A stretch of 64,000 nt of DNA, from the NCBI GenBank assembly GCA_013076295.1, contig RQOL01000859.1, positions 1-64,000 on the forward strand. The letters run 5' to 3'. Below the pieces are notes generated by a model, which was given only the letters and a program-made list of their open reading frames with translations, was not told the origin of the DNA and searched no databases. The stretch is from Sanderia malayensis (Eukaryota > Cnidaria > Scyphozoa > Semaeostomeae > Pelagiidae). A program made the position numbers and the translations under genes. This document shows positions 32,780 through 44,419 of the stretch, one piece after another; positions within the stretch are counted from its first letter, which is position 1, and every line of letters starts with the position of its first letter.

Positions 32780-34440
32780 TTGAGAATCCAAGATAAAAAT
32801 GAAGAGAATTCACATGTTAATCAGTGCAGCTCAATTCCAGCAAATGGCTTTGATGCAAAAGTTCATGCCGTACATGTTAATCGGTGCTACAAAAAGTTTA
32901 CTCTTTATATTGCTACTTCGCTAAAAAGACTGGCTGGACAATGCAGAAGTACTGGCAGATTAAAGTGAACCAGAACATCAAATGATGCATCGCTTAACAC
33001 TGTTGGCTTCTTCCCGCAAGAGTTCTTTGTTTGCAAAAAATGGCGGAAAACAGTCAATGCCAAAATCGATATTCCTCATACAACTACAACTATGAGCGCA
33101 GAAACGAAAATCAAAGAGGCAGCTAAAACGAAAAATTATAATGAACTACTTGTTCATGTCCGAGGTGTAGATCTCATTCCAAAGAGCTAATGATGCACAA
33201 ACAATGCTATCTGGAATACATGTGGTCTTTGAGTTCCAAACTAACAGATACTCACATGCAGCGGAAGTCCAAGGTGACCTTACAAAGTCAAAGAGTCCAT
33301 CAACGAAGCTATTCTGAATTGCAATAAAGCCGTTTTAATGACAGCTGTACACAAATTGTATGGAACTGGCTATGAAAGTAAGATTGAGAAGGTATATAGG
33401 AACAAGCTTAAAGCAAGGATCGTGAAAGAATTCACAGACTTTGATGGTAAAACTCCTGGAGTTGTTGTAAGCTCTGCTGAACTAAATTCTACCTCAATAA
33501 TGAAAGACAAGAAGTTCGTTCCTAAACAAGCTGCGGAATATCTTCGTAATGACATTCTTGACTATGACTATCGAAAGTGCATCACAGTATCTGGCCTCCA
33601 ACTTGCGATTCATTACAAAATTCAGAGAGAGATTTTCCGTACACTTTAAACAAATTCTTTACGTGTGTACTTAAAACTAGAGACCATGCTTGTTGTGATT
33701 CTGTAAAACGACTAATAAGCTCACATGGATCAGATTTGATACACAGAGTAACTCGTGGACAGGTAATTATTATAAAGCACTTTTTGATCGGCGTTGGTCT
33801 TCACAACATTACAGGCCTAAAGACACTGATCAAAATTTTGTCACATTTAGGTCATTCTGTTGACTATAATTTTGTTTGTGAAGCAGAAACTGCAGAGGCT
33901 GAAGAAGCACAGCAATTCTTTGCGAATGATGGAACACTTCAACTGCTAGAGCCTGGAACTCCTGAGGCGCTTGTGTTGACTTACTGGTAGGCCGATAATT
34001 TCAATCAAAAACTAGAATACATGTCCAGTAAGCATGGAACTAGACATGGAACTATTGATTCAACACACATTGTTGAGTTTTCCGAACAGTCATATTCAAC
34101 GCACGTTAAAGTACGGAATGTAAGCATTCCAAGAATCTGTCATCGCTCATTGATAGCTATTCAACAAAGCATACCTCCTTTTTCTATTGAAAGGAAAAGA
34201 GAACCCCATATCGTAGCCAATGGTCTACCAATGTCTGTTGCTAATCAAATAACTGACCAGGTGAACATTTTTATTGCACTTTATAATCTCTGGGTTATGG
34301 CACGGCATTTAGCTTCAAGTGATCAGATTTCACCAAGATTTTCTGGATTGAGCGTTAATATACAGAAAAACTGTGAATCGCTGCAGAAAATAATTTTGAC
34401 ATGTCTTCCTTCGCTTAATTTAGACAGGGAATTTTTCTAA
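32780..34440 (+). pseudogene. Uncharacterised multicopy family X, N-terminal half
   Basis: I know this protein type only from memory as a frequent, unnamed predicted-protein family in aquatic animal genomes. The text begins with a Cys/His-poor zinc-finger-like part (HAVHVNRCYKKFT, VCKKWRKTVNAKIDIPHT), then LRNDILDYDYRK, then VTRGQVIIIKHFLIGVGLHN followed by ITGLKTLIKILSHLGHSVDY, then ADNFNQKLEYMSSKHG. It is broken by a stop at about 33188, a frameshift near 33570-33650, and an in-frame TAG at 33988-33990, after which the same frame runs to 34440. Its expected C-terminal half lies immediately to the right but on the other strand. Confidence 0.6.
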
Positions 34441-34721
34441 AAAACCTAAGGAGCTGCCTCACCTCAAACTTAAAAGTTGTTTTTCACTAAATCGAATACG
34501 AAAATTACGAATCTGAAATGGGCTTTTCCATATATCGTCTCAAAATCATGTGATCAATGATGTCATATTTATATGAGAAAAATTGATAAAAATTGAATAT
34601 CCGGCTAAAATGAGCAAAAAATGATCTAATTGGCTATATAAATGCTGATCTTTGGTAAAAAAACAAACAGTTTCTGTAAAAAAAATTAAGGGTGGGGGGA
34701 ATCCGGGGCAAAGGGACATGA

Positions 34722-36609
34722 TCAAGGAAAACAGTCATCATCCAGGTCACTTTCACCATCTTCGTCACTTGATGTAAAAAAGATGAGATCCATTTCACTC
34801 AATGAAATGTGTTCACTTGCGTGATCACTTTCATCCTCGTCAGACAATGCTTCACTTGGGTTGTGTTTGGCTTTACCTGTATTAGAACGACGTCTCTTCT
34901 TTGCTGGTCCAGATATCTTTGTTGGTTTCTTGTCACCTGATTGAATTAAGAAAAGAACAAATGTTTTCCCAGTTATTTGTGAAATATAAAATATGCAATA
35001 ACAGTAACTTTAACATTACAAAAACAAAGTTAGAGTTTGACAAATGATGGAAGGGCGTAGAAACAATACACAGGGGTTCAGAACCACCAGGCTCACTTTC
35101 AACCAAATGTTACCTAATAACTTAAATCTACAATTTACGCTTTCTCGTCGAACAGGAAATTGGCAATAGGAGATCTTAGTTGCATGTGCCGAGTTTAAAG
35201 CACACTATTGTGCATATGTTTAGATGCTTTAAAGTGGCTGATACATACTTCTATTCCCTTAACCTTGTCAATAGCGTACCTGTGAACCAAACAGAAATAA
35301 CCCGTTGACCGTCAAACGTCCAGCCATTACACTCTATTGGAGTGTCATCTACAACCTTTTGATCATACTGTAGCCAGTAAAACAATTGGTAATGAACCCG
35401 CAACACTGCCTGGTGAAGGGAGTCAGGGTCAGGAGGAAGTGACTCAGAAAACTTTGCTTTTGATTCTTTATACAAACAAACTCTTGTATCAACAACTGAC
35501 TCTTGCGCTCTTCCATTATAAATAACAGTTTGAACAAATTTAGAGACATTTTGGTGTCTATGTTCTGAAAGAACTTCGTGGCAACCAAGCGAATCGAGTA
35601 GGTTAAGACCGGATTTACATTTTATGAGCTTTTTCATCACTATTACTTTGCCTATGCCAAATAAAGCAGATGTTGTATCGCACCCAGTAAGAGCATAGAT
35701 GTGAGGGAGCTTCTGAGACAGGCTTTCACCTAGGTACTGTGCAATTTTTCCAACTTCAACGTATTTGTCATGCTCGATCTTCATATACCAGTTGGAATTA
35801 GATTTCTGTGTGCTATACGCCTAAATCACTAGGATCGACACATCCCTATCCTTCGATACAACGACAATGTTAGTGTCTTCTGAGCATGCATGCAAGATCA
35901 TTCTCGAATCTGCTTCCTCGTGGTTGCATCGAAAAAGCTCTATCACACTGTCTTTGGTGATTTGCCAAGTTGTATCTTTTTTAGTGATAATCATTCTTAT
36001 CTTCAGTGCTTTTCGCAACTTTTTGCTTTGGAAAAATGTTGCTCCCAAGGTCACAAGATCATCCTTATTGTCGACATGGTGAAAGAACAACCAATCATTG
36101 CCCTTGAGCATTTCTTGATTAAGTCCTTGCACGTAAACACAACGACTTCTTTCGCCTCTTTTTTCCCTTGCACAGCTCTTAACACTTTGATGTCGATACG
36201 TATCGTTTACCATTCCGATAGAAATTGGCTTTTTGTCCTGTTTTGGCAGCCAGAAATGGCATAAGACCCAAAACCAGTCTTTATATGTAGCTTTCGACCT
36301 GATTGAGCACATTACTGCCATTCCGTCAATTATCCACCTTGCATTCTGAGGACATTCTGAAGTTACTGTAGCAGACTCCATGGCAAGAAAATTCTGCAAC
36401 AGATGTTTCTGGGCGGGTCGTAAACTGCCATCTGGTGTTGCAATGGAGAGGGGGACAGATGAAAGTGGGTATTTCTGAGGTTCTGTGAGGTCAATTGACT
36501 CACTTAATAAATTTCCAAACGCCTCTCGATCCTCTTTGACAGCTGTTATTTTCGCTTTTGGTTTTCCTTTCTTTGATATAGTCCAGGCGGTGAGTGAGGT
36601 AGGTATCAC
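34722..36609 (-). pseudogene. Family X, C-terminal half, two exons, inverted
   Basis: Minus-strand gene. The first part, 36609-35821 (263 codons), contains PQNARWIIDGMAVMCSIRSK and CNHEEADSRMILHACSED followed by TNIVVVSKDRD; it ends in a TAA at 35821-35823, and the text resumes at 35784 with LPHIYALTGCDTTSALFGIG. The acidic EEADSR / D / TGCDT arrangement resembles a PIN/FEN-like nuclease, which is my inference. The last exon is spliced: donor at 35279/35280 (ACAG|GTACGC) and acceptor at 34937/34936 join in phase to a basic then acidic tail (AKKRRRSNTGKAKHN, SSDEDGESDLDDD) ending at 34722. Confidence 0.6.
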
Positions 36610-36668
36610 CTGAGTGGGTAATTAATGGGACAAGCATATTCTAGACCAGTTTTTTACGTAGAATCTGA

Positions 36669-37003
36669 ATCTGGATGTTATTCATGAAAACGAGGACGCT
36701 TTTTTGAGATACTGCGTAATATTGCCTCGTTTTGGTCAGAATTCTTAAGAGGCTGCGCAACGTGCTGAACTTGCAAACAATTAGTGGAAATGGTTTTCTT
36801 GTGACTATAGTAGCTTAAAGGTATAGCTCGTTTCCTAATCTGGATGCTTGTTATGAAAACGAGGCTGCTTTTTAAGATATTTTGTAATATTGCCTCGTTT
36901 TGGTCAGATTTATAGAAGGCTGCGCAAGTTCTAAATTTGCAAACAACGAGTGAAAATGGTTTTTTGTGACTATAGCTGGGAAGGTAAAGCTCGCTTTCTA
37001 AAG
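36669..37003. repeat. Tandem pair, ~170-bp unit
   Basis: 36669-36838 and 36839-37003 are diverged copies sharing TCTGGATG, TATGAAAACGAGG, AATATTGCCTCGTTTTGGTC, GGCTGCGCAA and TTGTGACTATAG. Non-coding. Confidence 0.85.
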
Positions 37004-37019
37004 CAAATGAAGGCAACTT

Positions 37020-38540
37020 CGGTGTTTTAGAGCAACCTCGCTTTCAACCTGTCAAAGAACTACAAGTTAATATCTGAATCATTTTGGTAGAGCAACGCTT
37101 GAAGCTCATGAAAAATGAAAAGGGAGTGGTCTGTGGATGCCCAACTGCTATAAAGCCACAAATCAGGCATCTCGGGTCCAGGGCTATTGCGTGCAGTGCC
37201 GACAGGGGTATAAGAAAGGTGAAATGATCCTAGTTTTCCTTTAAACAAATGAGCCCCCAGTGGGAATAGTAACCTATTGTCACTAAAGGCCATTGTTCTA
37301 CTCTCAAACTGGATAAGATATGGAGAGTGCTACGTCGACTATAGTCTGGAAGCGAATGTACATACGTATGTCATTTGGACAGAGTTCAAGGAATAGATCC
37401 AATTTCTGATAAGCAAAATCTTACTATCCAATACTCAGATAAAAACAAAAACTTTTCTAAAAGGAAAGGTAAATGAGAAAACATTAAGGGGTAATAGTGG
37501 GGGTGAAACCAGCTATAGAGTTCAAAGTTCTGAAGTCAGAGCCGATTGAAGAGGCGCCCAGTGAAACTTCGGCAGCAAGCCGGGATCCTGGGTCGTGAAC
37601 TGCGAGGATCCGGTCAGACTGTGTGTAGTGAGAGACAATACCATCGCACTTCCAGCCGATAAAAGCGGCTATTTCAGATGTGGAACGCCAAGCAAAGCCA
37701 ACGTGATGGAGCAACCACTTCGCAGGCCATGAGCCGGTTCCCCTTCGAAGATTGACTGGTCTTACATGTGTTTCTTGAGTCTATTGATGACGGCGGAGCC
37801 AGCGAATGCGAGGGTAGTAATACGGCCGCGGACGTCCAGGGGTCTAAACAGAAAGCCCAAGCTGAGGTCGATTGTCATCAGACGAACCAGATGTAGGTTT
37901 GCCATTTCCGACGACTTGATTAAAGACGATGTTTAGTGATGATACGATTTGCGTTAATAAGTTATAGATATGTCGCTGAAGTGAAGTAAGAAAAGTTGCA
38001 AACCGGGTGAAAACACAGCGATTGCAAACAAAGAATGGCCAGACATTGTCAAAACAAGTATTGTGGGTGACTTCCAACTCGAATGATCACATACCCCTAT
38101 TGTGCCAAACAAAATCTTTAATGGTGATAGATATTATAATAAGCTAGGGAATAATGTTTAATATTAAGGCTTTTATTATTTACATCATTTATAATTTAAC
38201 AATTCACTGTGTAAGTCTTTAGTTATTCGTTCTAAAACAGAATCTGTTTGGTCAATTTATTCCTTTTCAAAGCTGTCCTTTGTTTTATGACTCTCTCCGT
38301 GTAAACTTTACCAAACTGATAATAAAAAAAGGACTAGATAATGATTAACTATTAATTTAATTAAAACTATAATATGATAATCTCTTAGCTTGTTATCTAT
38401 TACATGTCTTTGCTGTGAATATTCCTGTAAGGATTGGAATGTGTTTGTTCTCATTTTGTGCAGAACCAAAGACATTATTTTTATGTTCGTTTCCTTCGAA
38501 ATATGTTGCCAGTTACCAAGGTGAGTTCTTGCAACTTTGG
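37020..38540. other. Intergenic DNA
   Basis: Locally less AT-rich at 37480-37860, with no supported gene. Short minus-strand frames at 37484-37714 and 37844-38077 have no recognisable motif. Confidence 0.4.
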
Positions 38541-38547
38541 CAACATT

Positions 38548-39270
38548 TTACACTTCCTTAAATACTGAAGTAGATGGAAGAAACAAGTTTCCATATCTTT
38601 TGCACAATATAAGTGAAGAACAAGTGTAAGCATGTTCATCTGCCATGTTGCAATTTTCGTAAAGTGCTATAACACAATCTGGACAATCTGAAGATTCTTT
38701 GATCTTTTTAACTATATATCCAGCAATATAAAACAGGACATCAGGTCTCCATTCATTTGTGGAAAGCAACCTTTCTGAGATACTTGCATCAACATTATTT
38801 GGCTCAACATCACTGTTTACATCAGGTGGATGGTGATTCAATCTTGTCTTTCTAAAAGCAACTGCCTCAAAGCATATTTGAATTGAAGGAGATTAGGATC
38901 CACCCAAAGCAACTGCAGATTTTTCAAAAAAGCATCAATGCGGTCTTGTGAGAAGCGACATGTCAATATGTATTGAAATGGCATTTCTGATCTTTCCAGC
39001 AATGTTTTACAAATAGAAAGAACAGGAAAAGCAGATACTGCAAAGCCTTTAACAGATGCCTTCCTTTGGCCCTTGATAATTTGTACTCTTGCCAGATCTT
39101 GCAGATCTTTTAAATTACTCAATGTTGCTGCTAATGTAGGTTTCAATTTCATCTATATTCTCAGCTGTGATAGGGCTCTTAGTATGCTTTCCAAATTTAC
39201 TTTTGGAATTCAGAATGTCAAACATATTATTGATTAGTTGAATGAAGTAACTGGTCTCTTCACTATCTTT
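38548..39270 (-). pseudogene. P-element/THAP9-like transposase C-terminal fragment
   Basis: Contains YFIQLINNMFDILNSKSKFG (about 39245-39185), then FQYILTCRFSQDRIDAFLKN and DPNLLQFKYALRQLL, then EWRPDVLFYIAGYIVKKI followed by CPDCVIAL. This block is the C-terminal insertion/RNase H end of P-type transposases. At least two frameshifts (near 39150 and 38850) break it. The acidic catalytic residues upstream are missing. Confidence 0.8.
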
Positions 39271-39329
39271 GAATTATTAACTTATAATTTAAGACCTCTT
39301 AACTTATTTATTAGTTTATTTCTATGTGC

Positions 39330-39620
39330 TAATTTTTTTCATATTTATCTTTCATTTTTCTTGGTGATACAATTGCTGATGCATACGAATGATCCAGTTT
39401 GACTTTCTTGGGATCAGGGCTGGTAGATTTGTAAGACTTTGTAACAATAGGTGGGCTGCATCTCTCAATAGTGGACCTTTTCTTTGGACTCTTTTTTTCA
39501 AGTTTGCCGGAAAATGAAAAGCGGAAGGAATGGCATCTTTTTTAAAATACTTTTTACCAAGGGATAGTTTGGCAAATAAGCGGATAGTTGTAATCATTGG
39601 GAAGTAAGTGCTAATTCTTT
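39330..39620 (-). pseudogene. THAP-domain tail of the P-like transposase
   Basis: Reads LKKDAIPSAFHFP-type text (seen as YFKKDAIPSAFHFPANLKKR), the AVPTIF end of a THAP zinc finger, and then, in another frame, SPDPKKVKLDHSYASA and SPRKMKDKYEKN, a coiled-coil linker. The zinc-binding start of the THAP domain was not found. Same strand and order as the fragment at 38548-39270, so probably one element with an internal deletion. Confidence 0.65.
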
Positions 39621-39624
39621 GACA

Positions 39625-40156
39625 TGAAGTTGGTGTCCAATTTTCCCATCACATTGCAATCAACCATTTCAATAGCATTTTGTTTTTCAGAGGAAAGCAA
39701 TCAAAAAATTGAAAATTTTGCACATATGAAAACCTATGTGCATTTGAAAACAAAACATGATTGCCAAGTCGATGTTTCATTATCTGTGGTGTGGCCTAAG
39801 TGTAGAGTAGGCAAGTGTAGGTAGGTCATAGAATGACAAGAAGAAATAGGCCAAAAACTGACAGGTGAAATTTGAGGTTATTTTGGCCCGGTGATAACTT
39901 GTTTTTCGGCATCCATTGACTTTCACATTCAAATGCAGCACACGAAACCACCATTATTTTATATATTGTTATTATACAAATTCAAAAAACGTTCTTAATT
40001 CGAGAGAGAAGGTATGATTACAAGAGGTTATTGTTAATGCAATTTGTACTGCGCAACAAATTCCCGGGTGTTTTTTGGTAACTTGTTGCTACCATCTTGG
40101 CTTTCAATGGTTATTACACATCACGTGACCCTGCACTCATTCTAGTCATCTTAATT
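39625..40156. other. Non-coding DNA
   Basis: No supported gene or repeat. Confidence 0.4.
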
Positions 40157-40644
40157 CTATGCTTGTACCATTGAAGAAGCTGACAAACGCATTTTGTTCA
40201 TGCAAATCATGCTGCAAAGACATACAGCAGACTTTTAATTAAGACAGTGGACAGTGATGTCATCGTCATTGGTGTGGCAGTTTTTCATAAAATTCTTGGA
40301 TTGACCGAGCTGTGGGTCGAATTTTGAGTAGGAAAATCCTTGAGGCTTATTCTATTTCATGAAATTGCTTCAAGCTTAGGAAAGGCAAAATCAAATGCGC
40401 CTATGCTTGTACCATTGAAGAAGCTGACAAACGCATTTTGTTCATGCAAATCATGCTGCAAAGACATACAGCAGACTTTTAATTAAGACAGTGGACAGTG
40501 ATGTCATCGTCAATGGTGTGGCAGTTTTTCATAAAATTCTTGGATTGACGAAGCTGTGGGTCGAATTTTGAGTAGGAAAATCCTTGAGGCTTATTCTATT
40601 TCATGAAATTGCTTCAAGCTTAGGAAAGGCAAAATCAAATGCAC
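40157..40644 (+). repeat. 244-bp tandem duplication
   Basis: 40157-40400 and 40401-40644 are almost identical (differences such as TCATTGG/TCAATGG and GACCGAG/GACGAAG). It duplicates the EEAD-TVDSD segment of the family X remnant. Confidence 0.93.
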
Positions 40645-40888
40645 TTCTCTTTTTTCACGCAGTCAGTGGCTGCGGCACAAATTCATCTGTTGCGGGAAAA
40701 GGAAAAAATCCTTCTGCGACACCTGGAGCCTCCTTCCTGCCGCGACCACCATCTTTTAAAAGCTGGTGACTGTGTCTAATCGAGAAAAAACCTTACGAGA
40801 AAATTACAAGCTTCTTGAGTGATATTTTGTTGCACTGTACAGCACAACATGCAACACACACCGTGTGAATATTGCTCGTAGACTTCTC
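40157..40888 (+). pseudogene. Family X second member, nuclease-like part, interrupted
   Basis: Plus-strand relative of the gene at 34722-36609. It has CTIEEADKRILFMQIMLQRH, then TVDSDVIVIGVAVFHKIL, then LILFHEIASSLGKAKSNALL followed by FFHAVSGCGTNSSVAGKGK. The order (EEAD, TVDSD, HA-SGC-T-S-GKGK) is the same as in the first copy but the sequence is a different subfamily. The first part is present twice (244-bp tandem duplication). Stops and frameshifts are frequent. The text breaks at ARRLLF (about 40888), where a LINE has inserted; it resumes at 43219. Confidence 0.65.
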
Positions 40889-41185
40889 TTTAATAATAAT
40901 AATCATCATCATCATCATTTTATTTACAGTTTGGTGAAAAAGCTAGTTTATGTCATAGATACAAATTAATAGATACGAACTACTAATTAAACTAAAGCTA
41001 CAAAGATTAATTACAAAGATTAAGAAATTGCTGATTACAAATTTTGTACTTGCACCCCTCCCCTTTCCCATTCTTTAGATGTTTGCCGAAAATGGAGACT
41101 GTATTGCAATTTTTTATTATATCAGGTGTACTATTTCACAGTATGCTACCCTTAAATGTTATGGAATTTGTACCAAATGATGTTG

Positions 41186-42283
41186 TCAATGCTCTGGGAA
41201 GTGTGAGAATTTATATACTTCAATCATGAGTTTCTGCAGCTTCTGGACATGAACGGTTTTTTCATCGTTTATGATGAGCAGTTCGTCGAAATATGCATTG
41301 TAGTCGTTCAATATTATATGAAGTGCTCGTTTATGAACCCTGTTGATTTCTCTATTGGCAGCTTTTCCACAAGACATCGATATAAGGGGGCAGTACCTAA
41401 AGTTTGACGTGACAAAAGAGTTATAAAGCAGTTTACATTGGGTTGGGTCAATAAACTTTGCGGTCCTAGAAAGGACACTAACATTTCTGTTAGCTTTAAG
41501 ACATAGAGATTTAACATGGTCGTCAAATTTCAGTTTGGAGTCAATAATAACACTAAGTAATTTGACTTGCTCCACAGTAGTAATTACAATGTCATGTATC
41601 TCCATGCATAGTTTATTGTCATGCCCCAAGCCCATGAACATAAACTGAAATTTTGATGGATTTGCAACCATTATATTTGATTCAAACCAAGCAATGGTAT
41701 GTTGCATGTCGTTTTCTAGGCCTAGAATGACTTTTTCTAGTTTGATATCGGCCAAATACAGAGTATTATCATGAGCAAAGTTGCATAGATGAGAGTCCTC
41801 TATGAAGAATTTGAGATCGTTGATATAGATGTTGAACAGAAGAGGACCAAGGACTGACCCTTGTGGTACACCTGATTTGATCTCTAGCCAAGAGCTGTGG
41901 AGTTTATCCTGACATGCTGTTTCCGAGATGTTAAGTAGTCGAAAATAAGTCGCAGACTGTTCATGTGAACTGTGATTCTCTCGAAATGCACAAAGTAAAT
42001 GTTAGACATTTGGAGCCATAAAGGGTACCATTTTCTGAGATAACACTCTATCATATAACTTGGAGAGAGAAGAGAGAACACTTATTGGGCGGTAGTTGCC
42101 CCTGGAGGACGTGTCACCCTTTTTAAAAATTGGAGAGACGTCAGCAAGCTTAAGAATGTCCGGGAAGGTGTTATTGCTGATAGCATTGTTCATATGATAT
42201 GAAATCTCCCTATAGCAAGCACTTGAGGCTAGTTTAAGCTTATCTGTGGGTACACCATCACTTGTCTTCTTGGAGGGATCCAT
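41186..42283 (-). pseudogene. LINE reverse transcriptase, inactive
   Basis: Text in several frames: PIFKKGDTSSRGNYRPISVL (42150-42090), SGVPQGSVLGPLLFNIYIND (about 41870-41810), then the catalytic box reads NFAHDNTLY in place of the usual YADD, and a long C-terminal frame 41755-41186 (NPSKFQFMFMG, RVHKRALHIILNDYN). The first catalytic Asp of the box is His, and there are at least two frameshifts, so it cannot be active. Confidence 0.88.
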
Positions 42284-42431
42284 TTCACACTGGTTCTTAC
42301 TATCCTATTTTTCAGTTGGCTTATTAACATAATTGCCTTTCTCAATGTGTTAGACATATGTGGTTTATTATTACCTCGGATGACAACAATTTTGAAGGGC
42401 GCATGTTTATCTAATGTTTTGTCGAACCATT

Positions 42432-43218
42432 CTATAAATGATTCAATGCTGTCAGGGCTCTCTTGTACAAGATTAAAGACAGCTCGTTAAGAAACTGGTC
42501 TTCAGAATATTTACTGTAGTCTCTATACCTTATGGTCTTTGGAGGCACTTTTGTGTATTGGGACTTAAGTATTGTATACATTATGTGATGGTAATCGCTA
42601 ATACGAGTCTCAAAGCTTTGCGTATCTTTGAAACTGTGTTTTTCGTTAGTCAACATAAGATCAATGCAGGTTAAGAGAAGGCATCTTTCCTGTATGGATT
42701 TAAAACAGGTAGGTGTTTTAATCATGCTGAATAAGTCATTACTATCAATAAAAGATGAAAGAGTACTAGCAGCAGTATCCATGTTGAAATCTCCAAAAAG
42801 AAGTAGGCTCTGCACTGATTTAGCACAGATGTCTACAGCCTTCTGGATTTTGTCAAGAAAGTAGGTCTCGTTTTGGCTAGGTTTGTAAATGTGTAAAAGC
42901 AACCATTTAGAATTATTAATGTTCAACTCGATAGGGACTGCTTGAATATCTTCAGGGACATTTATGGTTTTGCTTTGTTTAGAAGTAATCTTTTCATTTA
43001 TCAAAACCAATAGTCCACCAGAATTTGCAGTGTAGTCCACCCGTATAGACGCTTTAAACCCTGGTAAAGAGAATTGATTGTTGGAAAAGTGTCATATAGT
43101 TTTGTCTCTGCTATGACCATAACATCGACATACTCTGATATTATACCGGTGAAATTTTCAAATTTATTTCTTACTGAGTGTATATTCGGGTAAGAAATTT
43201 TTGAATTGTTAAGATTTC
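42432..43218 (-). pseudogene. LINE endonuclease domain
   Basis: EEP-type endonuclease: SYPNIHSVRNKFENFTGIIS and VMVIAETKLYD (catalytic Glu) at 43190-43090 in one frame; then from 43040 SGGLLVLINEKI, LLLFGDFNMDT (catalytic D-N pair) and ISDYHHIMYTIL (the final SDH motif reads SDYH). One frameshift near 43050. Confidence 0.85.
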
Positions 43219-43550
43219 CTTACACAAGGAAGATCTATTGAAAACATTCCACCAACGGCAGCTTCAATTAAACAGCATGCTCTGATAGCTGCACTGCGAG
43301 GAAATAGGTGGTAAGATGCCTTGAAAAGGTGCGCATAACTGTTGATCCAAATATTTTGGGCTGGAAGCGCTCTGGTACTGAATATCTTCCTTTCTGGAGT
43401 GACCTACTGGAGGCCTCCATTGCTTGCCGTGTTATCACTAAATGTGGCTGCCAGTTGTCCTAGAAAGGACGTTGCAAATGTACTAGCCAAGAACTTCCTT
43501 GCACTGAATTGTGCGGATGTGCTGGACAGTGTTCGAATTAAAAACTAAGT
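43219..43550 (+). pseudogene. Family X second member, Cys-rich C-terminal tail
   Basis: Plus strand: TQGRSIENIPPTAASIKQHA then LIAALRG continues the text broken at 40888. After a stop and frameshift it ends with a Cys-rich tail, TKCGCQ, then GRCKCTSQELPCTELCGCAG, a pattern of CxC repeats usual for this family. The first family X copy ends instead in a basic-acidic tail. Confidence 0.65.
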
Positions 43551-43559
43551 TAAAAAACG

Positions 43560-43980
43560 TAAAATTCTGAAAGGAAAATTCGCCATTTTGATGACGTTAC
43601 AACTGTTGAGCTATCAATTAAAAAACTGTAACAACTTTTGAGCTATCAATTACATTGTGTTAGTGTTTTTGAGTTTTTTGTTCCGTTTTTGATTCTCTTT
43701 CGAATAATATAGCTGACAACTCAAAATCCTCACAATTGGAATGATGTATTCCATTGGCACCCTCACTACACTGCTTCTACCTCAGCTTTCAAGGATCTTC
43801 TAGCGAGAAGATAAGGAAATAACAGTACTAAATCAGCCAAAATGCTGTGAGTTACAATTGCAGATCACCTTTACGGGCCAGGGCAAGTACCGTGCTAGTG
43901 GAACAAATTAACATCAAGTAAATAAGAAATGTATATTACAATAATGCAATAAAAAAATTATAAGTCTGGCAATGGATTGG
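43560..43980. other. Non-coding DNA with a short direct repeat
   Basis: TTGAGCTATCAATTA occurs twice about 33 bp apart near 43607-43650. Otherwise nothing is seen. Confidence 0.5.
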
Positions 43981-43983
43981 TTT

Positions 43984-44410
43984 CTAATTCATATGTGGAG
44001 CTTCTTTCAATCTGGAAAGATGGTTGAGATGTGGAGCTGAACGCCGGATTATTCTTGGATTCATGCTATAATTACTGGGTGGCCTGGGTGAATCCTGCTG
44101 AGCAGGTATGTCACTGCTGCTATTAAATCGCCCAATATTAACGACGTGGTGATTATACATCCATCTTTGTTGCCTGCAACCACCATTAGGATATTTGGCT
44201 TCATAACTGAGCCGTTGAATGTTCATCTTCCATAAATCTTTCATTTGGCCTTCCTAAATTGTCTGCAACTGTTTGCATATATTTTCACCAAACAGCTGGT
44301 CTGCAGTGAGAGATTCAACAGGCTTTGATTTTTCAACGGGGCTAGGCTCATATAGGACTCTGATAGCTTTAGCTAGGAGCTGATTTGTCTTTAAAATTTC
44401 CATTTTTAGC
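43984..44410 (-). pseudogene. Hypothetical remnant
   Basis: A minus-strand frame from about 44405 (MEILKTNQLLAKAIRVLYEP, SKPVESLTADQLFGENICKQ) crosses one in-frame TAG near 44255 and continues to 43984 (GGCRQQRWMYNHHV, PRPPSNYSMNPRII). It looks like the coiled-coil and Arg/Pro-rich tail of a Gag-like or accessory protein. Family not recognised. Confidence 0.35.
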
Positions 44411-44419
44411 TGCCTTCCC

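Larger units (their letters stand above)
40889..43218 (-). mobile_element. LINE (CR1/L2/Jockey-like non-LTR retrotransposon), degenerate
   Basis: Minus-strand element with an apurinic-type endonuclease followed by reverse transcriptase. Its 3' end is a simple (ATG)n(ATT)n tail, at 40889-40918, as in CR1/L2-like LINEs. The 5' end is truncated or lacks ORF1. It sits inside the family X gene: the host reading frame stops at 40888 and continues at about 43219. No clear target duplication, perhaps because it is short. Confidence 0.85.
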
